A DNA stretch of 5,683 nucleotides from Clostridiales bacterium UBA1446 (GCA_002329245.1 DCTG01000195.1:25045-30727); one strand, 5' to 3'. Positions 1 through 5,575 are shown, counted from the stretch's first letter. Notes: generated by a model not told the origin, from the letters alone. Translations and numbers: made by a program.

Positions 1-486
1 GTGGGCCGCGAGGAAAACGGCGGCCGCGGTACCGATTTCCAGGTTGGACGCGGCTATCAGGCGGGCTTGCTCCATCAGCGCCGCGCTGAACGGGAAACCG
101 CCTTCTTTGATCGCGGCGGCTAGCTGAAGGTTTTCTTTCGTCGCGGGAATACCGAGCCTGGAAAGGGCCCGGATGAAGTCTTCTCCTCCGTCCGCCTTCC
201 CCCCGCTCCCTTGCCCCTCTTCCAGCCCCAAAACGATCTTAATGCCGTCGCTTCCCCGAAACGCGAGGCGGACGGTTTCGCCGGTTTTTAAGGATACCCC
301 GTCCGTTAGCTGCGCCCGGATTACCGTGCCGTTACCCAATTTGATATTGGCATGGGACTTTGAAGCAAACAGCACTTCCCCTTCCCAGACCTGTCCCTTC
401 TCCGGCAGGCCGCCGGACGTCTTGCCAAACGCATTTCCGTCATAGGAAATTGTTTTGACATCCGCGGCAATCTCGAAAATCTGCAT
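1..486 (-). CDS. FliK-like flagellar hook-length control protein, N-terminal part (partial)
   Basis: This frame is open for 162 codons from an ATG at 486 down to the left edge, so the C-terminal part is missing. The start is supported by GGGAGG at 492-497, five bases before the ATG. The protein begins MQIFEIAADVKTISY. Residues about 30-90 look like a small beta-rich domain with a 'G-x-V-x-x-G-x-V' opening, a lysine/glycine-rich 'NIKLGNGTVIRAQL' stretch and a closing 'GIKIVLGL'. After a glycine-rich linker (about 92-101) comes a helical segment of the type 'LxxLGIPxTxENLxLAxAxxxxGFP', a pattern I associate with FliK-like/hook-length proteins of Firmicutes. A flagellar role fits the neighbouring che operon, which is divergently transcribed. 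The conserved FliK C-terminal domain lies outside the window, so the family call is tentative; it could be another flagellar-locus protein of unknown function. The coding call itself is firm. No signal peptide or membrane segment is visible, as expected for a FliK-type export substrate. Confidence 0.6.
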   Translation of the reverse strand, partial: MQIFEIAADVKTISYDGNAFGKTSGGLPEKGQVWEGEVLFASKSHANIKLGNGTVIRAQLTDGVSLKTGETVRLAFRGSDGIKIVLGLEEGQGSGGKADGGEDFIRALSRLGIPATKENLQLAAAIKEGGFPFSAALMEQARLIAASNLEIGTAAAVFLAAH

Positions 487-491
487 GTGCG

Positions 492-497
492 CCTCCC
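492..497 (-). promoter_or_regulatory. Ribosome binding site of the FliK-like gene
   Basis: The minus strand reads GGGAGG here, in a purine-rich run (GGGAAGGGAGG), with five bases to the ATG at 486. It fixes the start of the partial gene at the left edge. The 3' foot of a hairpin (503-521) lies five bases upstream of this site. Confidence 0.75.
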
Positions 498-502
498 TTC
501 CC

Positions 503-521
503 GTTTTCCGTTCCGGAAAAC
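503..521 (-). promoter_or_regulatory. Leader hairpin next to the ribosome binding site of the FliK-like gene
   Basis: GTTTTCCG (503-510) and CGGAAAAC (514-521) form a perfect 8-bp stem with a 3-base loop. On the minus-strand transcript it sits just upstream of the GGGAGG site. A further 5-base match (528-532 with 487-491, GTGCG/CGCAC) could close a helix around both the hairpin and the ribosome binding site. There is no U-run, so it is not a terminator. A role in mRNA stability or translation control is inference. Confidence 0.4.
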
Positions 522-586
522 ACGCGCCGCACGATTCTTTATACTCTCATTTGATAATAAACGTATTTTGCCATGACCGGAACCCG

Positions 587-617
587 TTTGCCTCCCGCCA
601 AAAGCGGGGACGGCAAA
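587..617 (-). promoter_or_regulatory. Interrupted inverted repeat in the divergent intergenic region
   Basis: TTTGCC (587-592) pairs with GGCAAA (612-617), and CCCGC (594-598) pairs with GCGGG (604-608) around a five-base loop, with a small internal loop between the two stems. It would fold on either strand. Neither side has a U-tract, so it does not look like an intrinsic terminator. On the minus strand it would lie in the leader of the FliK-like gene. I could not match it to a known riboswitch; in particular I do not see the conserved core of the c-di-GMP-I riboswitch. Confidence 0.35.
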
Positions 618-661
618 TGGGAAAACACATTTCTAAAAAAGAATAAAGCATTATAGCTAAT

Positions 662-688
662 TTATCGAAAAAAAAGCACGAAATATTA
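662..688 (-). promoter_or_regulatory. Possible sigma-28/SigD-type promoter for the FliK-like gene
   Basis: The minus strand reads TAAT (688 to 685), 15 bases, then TTCGATAA (669 to 662). The flagellar sigma-28 consensus is TAAA-N15-GCCGATAA, so the spacing is exact, with 3 of 4 matches in the -35 and 6 of 8 in the -10. This would give a leader of roughly 170 bases for the flagellar-type gene ending at the left edge. A separate perfect TATAAT on the same strand (655 to 650) lacks a convincing -35 box. The region is AT-rich, so chance matches are possible. Confidence 0.3.
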
Positions 689-753
689 GACGTAGCCATT
701 TTCGGCCGCCTCGCGCCGACACGCGGGATTTGCGGCCGGAAACGCATGAACAC

Positions 754-764
754 GGAGGGAGGTG
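754..764 (+). promoter_or_regulatory. Ribosome binding site that selects the TTG start of cheC
   Basis: GGAGGGAGGTG lies five bases before the TTG at 770. It falls inside the longer reading frame that starts with ATG at 746, and that ATG has no good ribosome binding site ahead of it (only GGCCGGAAACGC). The site therefore argues for TTG 770 as the true start. Confidence 0.8.
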
Positions 765-769
765 TTCTA

Positions 770-1408
770 TTGTCTGATACCAAAAATCCTATGGACCCTC
801 AGGAACTGGATATTTTTCGGGAGATCGGCAATATCGGAGCCGGAAACGCAGCAACCTCGCTGTCTGCAATCCTCGGCCGGAAAGTGGAAATGAGTGTTCC
901 GGAGGTCAGGATCGTTCCGTTTCACGAGGTTTCCGAGCTGCTCGGCATGCCCGAAACGCCGGTGGTCGGCGGAATGGTCGATCTGGAGGGCGGAGACCTT
1001 TCGGGTCAGATCATGCTGATAATGGGATTAGAGGAAGCGTACAACCTGGCCAGCGCAGTCTGCAAAATAAAACCGGAAGCTCATACGGGACATTCCGTTT
1101 TCGATTTTTCTGATTTCCACATGTCCGCGCTCAATGAAGTGACCAATATTTTGGTCGGTTCGTATCTCTCGGCAGTCTCTTCGCTGACCGGCCTGTCCAT
1201 CATCCCTTCCGTTCCCAGCCTGAACGCCGACATGGCGGGCGCGATGCTGAGCATCATTGCGATAAAATACGGGGAAACCGGTGATTACGCTCTATTTTTC
1301 AAGACCGAATTTACCGACATACAAGATCGGATATCCTGCAGTTTCTTTCTCTTGCCCGATCGGGATTCCCACCGGAAGCTGCTGCTGTCATTGGGGGTTG
1401 CTCATTAA
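770..1408 (+). CDS. cheC: CheY-P phosphatase CheC
   Basis: CheC removes phosphate from CheY-P in the cytoplasm and, in Bacillus and Thermotoga, also binds CheD and modulates its receptor deamidase activity. Starting at TTG 770 the protein is 212 residues, normal for the family. Two phosphatase motifs of the form [D/S]-x3-E-x2-N-x22-P are complete: the first in DIFREIGN (D14, E18, N21, P44) and the second in SALNEVTN (S119, E123, N126, P149). Two intact motifs mark a class I CheC rather than CheX, which has one. There is no C-terminal SpoA-like domain, so it is not FliY. An upstream in-frame ATG at 746 would add eight residues but has a poor ribosome binding site. It is the first gene of cheC-cheD-cheY-cheA; its stop codon directly abuts the cheD start. 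I found no convincing promoter ahead of it. Confidence 0.95.
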   Translation: MSDTKNPMDPQELDIFREIGNIGAGNAATSLSAILGRKVEMSVPEVRIVPFHEVSELLGMPETPVVGGMVDLEGGDLSGQIMLIMGLEEAYNLASAVCKIKPEAHTGHSVFDFSDFHMSALNEVTNILVGSYLSAVSSLTGLSIIPSVPSLNADMAGAMLSIIAIKYGETGDYALFFKTEFTDIQDRISCSFFLLPDRDSHRKLLLSLGVAH

Positions 1409-1888
1409 ATGTCTACAATTACGGTGGGAATCGCCGACTACAAAACGGCCAAGTCGCCGGATATCCTGACAACACTTGGCCTCGGTTCCTGTGTCGGGGT
1501 TGCGATTTACGACCCCGACACAAAAATCGGCGGCCTGCTCCATGTCCTTCTCCCGTCCAACAACGGCGATACAACCGACACTCCCGCGAAATATGCCGAT
1601 ACCGGCATTCCGGAACTGGTGCGCGCGTTGCTCAGGTTAGGAGCGAAGAAAGGCTCCATGGTCGCCAAAATAGCGGGAGGCGCGAATATGTTCAACACCT
1701 TCCAGAAATCCAATGTCTTTATGGTGGGGCAAAGAAACAGTGAAATGTGCAAAGAAGTTCTCAAAGAACAAAAAATCCACCTTGCTGCCAGCGATACGGG
1801 AGGGAACTTCGGGCGCACGATCGAGTTGGATACGGAAACGGGAAAACTGTTCGTGAAAACCATTGGCCATGGCACAAAATATATTTGA
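1409..1888 (+). CDS. cheD: Chemoreceptor glutamine deamidase CheD
   Basis: CheD deamidates specific glutamines of methyl-accepting chemotaxis proteins to glutamate, and its activity is tuned by binding to CheC. The protein has 159 residues, the usual size. The catalytic triad known from Thermotoga CheD is present in context: T22 and C28 in TTLGLGSCVG and H45 in GGLLHVLLP. The conserved KIAGGANMF segment (about residues 86-94) and GGNFGRTIELD near the C-terminus are also typical. The ATG follows the cheC stop with no gap (TAAATG), and GGGGG at 1393-1397 inside cheC is the only visible ribosome binding site, so translation is probably coupled to cheC. The adjacent cheC fits their known physical partnership. 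The cognate receptors are not in the window. Confidence 0.95.
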   Translation: MSTITVGIADYKTAKSPDILTTLGLGSCVGVAIYDPDTKIGGLLHVLLPSNNGDTTDTPAKYADTGIPELVRALLRLGAKKGSMVAKIAGGANMFNTFQKSNVFMVGQRNSEMCKEVLKEQKIHLAASDTGGNFGRTIELDTETGKLFVKTIGHGTKYI

Positions 1889-1898
1889 TTGTCAAATA
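1882..1898 (+). repeat. Small inverted repeat over the cheD stop codon
   Basis: TATTTGA (1882-1888) and TCAAATA (1892-1898) form a perfect 7-bp inverted repeat with a 3-base loop; the first arm contains the cheD TGA. It is AT-rich and not followed by a U-run, so termination is unlikely. It might influence mRNA processing between cheD and cheY, or be incidental in an AT-rich spacer. Confidence 0.4.
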
Positions 1899-1938
1899 AA
1901 AATATTCACAAATTTCCTTTCAATAACAGGAGGTACAT

Positions 1939-2295
1939 ATGGCAAGAGTTCTGATCGTGGACGATGCAGCTTTTATGAGGATATCAATTAAAAATACCCT
2001 ATCCAAAAACGGGTATGAAATCGCCGGGGAAGCGGAAAACGGTCTGGTCGCAATTGAAAAATACAAGGAACTGAAACCGGATATAACAACAATGGATATT
2101 ACCATGCCGGAAATGAACGGCTTAGACGCCCTCAAGGCGATTATCGCCATCGACCCGCACGCGCAGATCATCATGGTTTCCGCGATGGGGCAGGAAGCTA
2201 TGGTGCGGGACGCCGTCCTTTCCGGCGCCAAAGGATTTATTGTGAAGCCGTTCAAAGAGGAAGGCCTCCTCTCCGCTGTGAAAAAGCTCGGCTGA
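1939..2295 (+). CDS. cheY: Chemotaxis response regulator CheY
   Basis: Single receiver domain of 118 residues with no output domain, as in CheY, which takes phosphate from CheA and binds the flagellar motor switch. Key residues are all present: acidic pair D8-D9, phosphoacceptor D53 in TMDITMPEMNG, S81 in the SA pair and K103 in the VKPF motif. The start is secured by AGGAGGT at 1928-1934, four bases before the ATG. It follows cheD after a 50-base AT-rich spacer in which I see no convincing SigA promoter, so it is most likely co-transcribed with cheC and cheD. cheA follows 38 bases later. Other single-domain receivers (for example Spo0F-type) look similar, but the position between cheD and cheA makes CheY the clear choice. 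Confidence 0.93.
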   Translation: MARVLIVDDAAFMRISIKNTLSKNGYEIAGEAENGLVAIEKYKELKPDITTMDITMPEMNGLDALKAIIAIDPHAQIIMVSAMGQEAMVRDAVLSGAKGFIVKPFKEEGLLSAVKKLG

Positions 2296-2300
2296 TCCGG

Positions 2301-2314
2301 AAATTTTAAAATTT
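2301..2314 (+). repeat. AT-only perfect palindrome between cheY and cheA
   Basis: The 14 bases AAATTTTAAAATTT are a perfect palindrome in the 38-base spacer between cheY and cheA. A palindrome this short in A+T-only sequence may be incidental. It could be a processing or protein-binding site; nothing else in the sequence favours either. Confidence 0.35.
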
Positions 2315-2333
2315 ATTGGAAGCAGGTGAATCC

Positions 2334-4319
2334 ATGGGTAAGACAACCGATCCCATGCTCGAGGTATACATATATGAGACGCAGCAACTATTGGAAAATC
2401 TCGAATCCCTGATGCTGAGCGGCGAAAAGGATCAGGCCCTGACCGCCGCGCAGGTCGACGAGGTCTTCCGTATCATGCATACGATCAAAGGTTCCTCCTC
2501 GATGATGTCCTTTGAAAGCCTGACGCGCATTTCACACGTATTGGAGGACCTTTTCTCGCAGATTCGGGATAACGACGCGCAATGCCGCGCGTGGGGCAAG
2601 ATCTTTGACATCGTATTTCGCGCCATCGATTTCATGAAAGCGGAATTTTCCAAAATTCAAAGCGGGGGCAAGTGCGGAGACGTTCCGACGCGGCTTTTGG
2701 ACGAAATTGAGGAGCACGTGGTTTATATCAAGAGCTCCGAGCCGGAAGCCTCCGCGCCTTCCCTCCCGGAAGCGCCCCGGTATAAAATCAAGGTGAAATT
2801 TGAACCGGGCTGCCAGATGGAGCATATCCGGGCATTCGGTATCGTAAATTCGATGAGCAAGCTTTGCTCCATCCGGTCGCATGTTCCGGAAAACTTGGAC
2901 GACGAAGCCTCCTGCGAACTTATTGTCAAGAACGGTTTTACCCTTATCATCAGCACAAACGAAAATCCGGACGACTTTAAAAAGATTCTGGATGAAACGC
3001 TGTTTGTCCAGACATACAGCGTGCTCCCGCTGGAGGATGAAGGCGAGAGCGCGCCCGAACCGGACGCCCAGAACAAACCGGCGAAAGCCGAAAACGGCGC
3101 AAAGCCCGATCAAGTTCAAGTTCCGGCCGAGCTGCAGACCAAACAAAACTTTATCAGCGTAAACGTCAACAAATTGGACAGTCTCATGGATCTGGTCGGC
3201 GAACTGGTCACGACGGAAGCAATGGTAACCCGCAATCCGGATCTGGAAGGGTTAAAGCTCAACAATTTCGAAACTGCTTCGCGCCAGCTGAAAAGCCTTA
3301 CCTCGGAACTGCAGGGCATCGTAATGTCCATGCGGCTGCTGCCCGTCTCCAATATCTTTCATAAAATGGAGCGGATCGTGCGGGATACCAGCAAAAAACT
3401 TTCGAAAAATGTCAATCTGAAACTAATCGGAGAAGAAACCGAAGTAGATAAAACCATTATCGACAATCTGTCCGACCCGATTATGCACCTGATCCGCAAT
3501 TCGATCGACCATGGAATCGAGTCCCCCGAGGAGCGCCTGCGGAAAAACAAACCGGCGCAGGGCAATATTACGCTCGAGGCAAAAAACACGGGCGAGGACG
3601 TGATGATTATCGTTTCGGACGACGGCAGGGGGCTTGACAAAAACGCAATCATCAGCAAAGCCCGCGAAAAGGGACTGACTACAAAATCCGACGCAAACAT
3701 CAGCGACAAGGAAGCGTTTTCTTTTATTTTCCTCCCGGGCTTCTCCACCAAGGAAGACGTGACGGAACTGTCCGGCCGGGGGGTCGGTATGGATGTGGTG
3801 CGCCAGAGCATTGAGAAATTAGGCGGCTCCATCTTTGTGGACAGCGAGCCGGACAAGGGCACCACAACTTCGATCCGTATCCCGCTGACCCTCGCCATCT
3901 TGGACGGCATGAAGCTGACCGTGGGAGACCTCAGTTTCATCGCTCCGATGATCTCCATACGCGAATCGCTTGTCCCGGATATGAAGAATATTTTTCTTGA
4001 TCCCGACGGCAACGAGATGATCATGATCCGCGGGGAGTGCTATTCCATTCTCCGCCTGCATAAGTTCTTCCACATCGACTCCGCCGTCACGGATATCTCC
4101 AAGGGCATTTTGGTCATGATCGATTCGGAAATCAGCACCTTCTGCATCCTCGTCGACCAGATCATCGGAGAGCAGCAGGTCGTTGTCAAGCCGTTCCCGG
4201 AATATATTCAGAAGCGCGCGGAAAACCTCAACGGCATATCCGGCTGCACGATCTTGGGGGACGGAAAAATCAGCCTCATCCTCAATGTCAACAGCTTTCA
4301 GACGGCGCAGAACATCTAA
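2334..4319 (+). CDS. cheA: Chemotaxis sensor histidine kinase CheA
   Basis: CheA is the receptor-coupled cytoplasmic kinase that phosphorylates CheY (and CheB). The protein is 661 residues from the ATG at 2334, which has AGGTGA (2324-2329) four bases upstream; a TTG at 2316 would add six residues but has no matching site. Domains in order: P1/HPt about 1-105 with phosphoacceptor H49 in IMHTIKGSSSMM; P2-like ferredoxin fold about 150-234 (YKIKVKFEPGCQ onward), for CheY docking; an Ala/Pro/Glu-rich linker about 235-270; P3 dimerisation helices about 273-337, ending MSMRLLPV; P4 ATPase with N box HLIRNSIDHGIE (385-396), G1 DDGRG (429-433), F box FIFLPGFSTKE (464-474) and G2 GRGVGMD (481-487); P5 CheW/receptor-coupling domain about 520-661. 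All catalytic boxes are intact. It is the last gene of the operon; cheW does not follow, and a terminator lies 27 bases after the stop. Confidence 0.97.
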   Translation: MGKTTDPMLEVYIYETQQLLENLESLMLSGEKDQALTAAQVDEVFRIMHTIKGSSSMMSFESLTRISHVLEDLFSQIRDNDAQCRAWGKIFDIVFRAIDFMKAEFSKIQSGGKCGDVPTRLLDEIEEHVVYIKSSEPEASAPSLPEAPRYKIKVKFEPGCQMEHIRAFGIVNSMSKLCSIRSHVPENLDDEASCELIVKNGFTLIISTNENPDDFKKILDETLFVQTYSVLPLEDEGESAPEPDAQNKPAKAENGAKPDQVQVPAELQTKQNFISVNVNKLDSLMDLVGELVTTEAMVTRNPDLEGLKLNNFETASRQLKSLTSELQGIVMSMRLLPVSNIFHKMERIVRDTSKKLSKNVNLKLIGEETEVDKTIIDNLSDPIMHLIRNSIDHGIESPEERLRKNKPAQGNITLEAKNTGEDVMIIVSDDGRGLDKNAIISKAREKGLTTKSDANISDKEAFSFIFLPGFSTKEDVTELSGRGVGMDVVRQSIEKLGGSIFVDSEPDKGTTTSIRIPLTLAILDGMKLTVGDLSFIAPMISIRESLVPDMKNIFLDPDGNEMIMIRGECYSILRLHKFFHIDSAVTDISKGILVMIDSEISTFCILVDQIIGEQQVVVKPFPEYIQKRAENLNGISGCTILGDGKISLILNVNSFQTAQNI

Positions 4320-4346
4320 TCCTTCCAAAATACAAATACCGCAAAG

Positions 4347-4385
4347 AAAAGGCGAAGAGACAGTTTCACTGCCCCTTCGCCTTTT
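4347..4385. terminator. Bidirectional intrinsic terminator between cheA and the AraC-type gene
   Basis: AAAAGGCGAAG (4347-4357) and CTTCGCCTTTT (4375-4385) form a perfect 11-bp stem. The loop holds a smaller hairpin, CAGT (4361-4364) with ACTG (4368-4371). On the plus strand the stem ends in TTTT, terminating cheA; on the minus strand it ends TTTTCTTT, terminating the convergent gene that stops at 4408. It lies between two converging genes, as expected for a shared terminator. Confidence 0.85.
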
Positions 4386-4407
4386 AAGCTGTTTGGAAGC
4401 GGCTATC

Positions 4408-5343
4408 CTAAAGCGGCTTTACGGGTCTTGCCTCGATATACCCGCGGTAGCCCATGGGAGCAAGCTGGAACCTCGGCCCGTCTTCGTCGGCCCACGCGTA
4501 GCCGTAAAGGGTCGGATCGAAGGTTTCCATAAGCGCCCAAAGATCCGTGATGGCTTCCTCAAACGCCTCCTCCTCAAACGCCGGCCCCTGAAACACCATC
4601 ATTTTGCAGGGCGGAAACTCCGTCAGTTCGTATCCTTCCGGAACCGGCTTTTCGTAATCCAACGGCAGCTCGACTCCCTGAACATATTTTGACGTGCCGT
4701 TTCTGATCATTCCCGGGGGCAGCCACATGCCGATCGGCTCGTACAGCGCCTCTTTCACGCTGGAGAGCATGCCCCAGACGTCGCAGCCAACCTCTTCACA
4801 GTAGGTGAAATAATCCTCCGCCCGGATGCCGCGCCGAAGCAGAACCTTTCTGGCCGGACGTTCGATCACTTGGACGAATACCGCCTTTACATCCTTTTTT
4901 TCCGCCATTTTACATACCTCCCGATTCCAAGCAGTGCGGCGGTGTACGCGGTTTGGGATAAACAGGGGGATGGGAGGCGTTTGATCCGAATACCGTTTCG
5001 GCGGCAGGCCGAACTGCCGGGAAAACGCCTTGGTAAAGCCCTCATGAGAGTCAAACACAAAATCGAACGCCACGTCGATAACCTTCGCCTTTCCGTCCCG
5101 CAGCTGGATGGCCGCCCGGGAAAGACGGAGCGCCCGGATGTACTCAAACGGACTTTTACCGACGAATTCCCGGAATAGTCTCGCGCTGTGCCATGGGGAA
5201 TATCCCGCCGCTCTGGACAGTTGGACAAGGGTGATCGGCTCCGTAATGTGCGCCTCGATATAATCCTGCATCCGGCCGACCGCGTCGGCCGCTTCCCATT
5301 TACCCGTATCAACCACCGCCTGTTTACAGCATATCAGCTTCAC
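4408..5343 (-). CDS. AraC-type regulator with C-terminal GyrI-like effector-binding domain
   Basis: A 311-residue cytoplasmic transcription regulator with Rob-like order: DNA-binding domain first, ligand domain second. Residues about 25-118 carry the two AraC helix-turn-helix units: LVQLSRAAGYSPWHSARLFREF (39-60) and VIDVAFDFVFDSHEGFTKAF (88-107), followed by FGLPPKRY. Residues about 150-309 resemble the GyrI-like/SOUL-type small-molecule-binding fold, rich in Trp, Tyr and Phe (e.g. GMWLPP). The start is GTG at 5343; the first 24 residues include WEAADAVGRMQDYIEAHI, which continues into the domain, and a stop lies upstream, but the ribosome binding site (AAGAAG) is weak. An internal GGGAGGT and ATG precede the second domain at 4908. 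The ligand and target genes are unknown; family members often respond to drugs or lipophilic compounds, which is only a guess here. The gene converges on cheA and diverges from the response regulator gene. Confidence 0.9.
   Translation of the reverse strand: MKLICCKQAVVDTGKWEAADAVGRMQDYIEAHITEPITLVQLSRAAGYSPWHSARLFREFVGKSPFEYIRALRLSRAAIQLRDGKAKVIDVAFDFVFDSHEGFTKAFSRQFGLPPKRYSDQTPPIPLFIPNRVHRRTAWNREVCKMAEKKDVKAVFVQVIERPARKVLLRRGIRAEDYFTYCEEVGCDVWGMLSSVKEALYEPIGMWLPPGMIRNGTSKYVQGVELPLDYEKPVPEGYELTEFPPCKMMVFQGPAFEEEAFEEAITDLWALMETFDPTLYGYAWADEDGPRFQLAPMGYRGYIEARPVKPL
4906..4922 (-). promoter_or_regulatory. Internal ribosome binding site and ATG at the domain boundary
   Basis: Within the AraC-type gene the minus strand reads GGGAGGT (4922 to 4916), seven bases, then an in-frame ATG (4908 to 4906) that is codon 146. 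The ATG lies right at the end of the interdomain linker, just before the GyrI-like domain. It is better formed than the site at the gene's own GTG start. Initiation here would give a free 166-residue effector domain. Whether it is used is not known from sequence. Confidence 0.5.
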
Positions 5344-5417
5344 GCGGCTACTTCTTGAACTGCTTTGCGGTATTTCTTAACTTCGAACCCGTTTTGTCTC
5401 TATCCCGGACCGACTCC

Positions 5418-5446
5418 AATATACCCCAACGGAAGACAGGCGTCAA
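5418..5446 (-). promoter_or_regulatory. SigA-type promoter of the AraC-type gene
   Basis: The minus strand reads TTGACG (5446 to 5441), 17 bases, then TATATT (5423 to 5418): five of six consensus matches in each box with ideal spacing. Transcription would start near 5411, giving a leader of roughly 70 bases before the GTG at 5343. It is directed away from the response regulator promoter. Confidence 0.7.
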
Positions 5447-5498
5447 TCCGCCCCTTCCCTTTTCCGGATTCTCTTCGGCAAAGCTCTGCGGGGCAGTC

Positions 5499-5542
5499 CT
5501 TAATCAATTCTTAATCTTTTTCACGCTTGGTTTTTAAGATTA
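5499..5542 (+). promoter_or_regulatory. Candidate operator: direct repeats and an inverted repeat before the response regulator
   Basis: CTTAATC occurs twice (5499-5505 and 5510-5516) with an 11-base period, the one-helical-turn tandem arrangement used by OmpR/PhoB-family regulators. In addition TAATCTT (5512-5518) is repeated inverted as AAGATTA (5536-5542), flanking the candidate -35 box. The gene downstream encodes a member of that regulator family, so autoregulation is a reasonable inference. Confidence 0.5.
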
Positions 5543-5555
5543 TTTTCCTTACAAT
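5527..5555 (+). promoter_or_regulatory. SigA-type promoter of the response regulator gene
   Basis: TTGGTT (5527-5532), 17 bases, then TACAAT (5550-5555). The -10 box matches five of six and the -35 only three of six, which would suit a promoter needing an activator. The predicted start near 5562 leaves a leader of only about 14 bases, almost all of it the ribosome binding site GGGAGGTGA (5563-5571). Confidence 0.55.
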
Positions 5556-5575
5556 GAAATGCGGGAGGTGACAAG

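Noticed and set aside
173..445. 90-codon open frame on the plus strand
   Set aside because: It lies antisense to the FliK-like gene, has a low-complexity Pro/Ser-rich translation and no good ribosome binding site; the minus-strand frame has the ribosome binding site and a protein-like pattern.
650..655. Perfect TATAAT on the minus strand as a SigA -10 box
   Set aside because: At 16-18 bases upstream there is no reasonable -35 box and no TG extension, and the surrounding sequence is AT-rich, so it is not listed as a promoter on its own.
541..745. c-di-GMP or other known riboswitch before cheC or the FliK-like gene
   Set aside because: I looked for the conserved c-di-GMP-I core words on both strands and found only loose similarity (GGCAAAC alone), not the paired elements required.
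455..783. Short open frames on both strands in the divergent region (455-646 plus, 547-783 minus)
   Set aside because: They cross the hairpins and the cheC ribosome binding site, have no convincing start signals of their own and translate into composition unlike a folded protein.
1885..1917. SigA promoter between cheD and cheY (TTGATT or TTGTCA as -35)
   Set aside because: No acceptable -10 box at the right distance (ACAAAT or ATTTCC), so cheY is taken as part of the cheC-initiated operon.
2532..3146. 204-codon minus-strand open frame inside cheA
   Set aside because: It is a shadow of cheA, which has complete, correctly ordered kinase domains; the antisense translation has no recognisable motif.
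3359..4328. Long minus-strand open frames (221 and 169 codons) inside cheA
   Set aside because: They are antisense to the highly conserved P4 and P5 domains; the Ser/Arg- or His/Asp-rich translations are typical mirror images of conserved coding sequence.
4183..4692. 169-codon plus-strand open frame crossing the end of cheA, the terminator and the AraC-type gene
   Set aside because: It reads through a strong terminator and overlaps two well-supported genes; it has no domain pattern.
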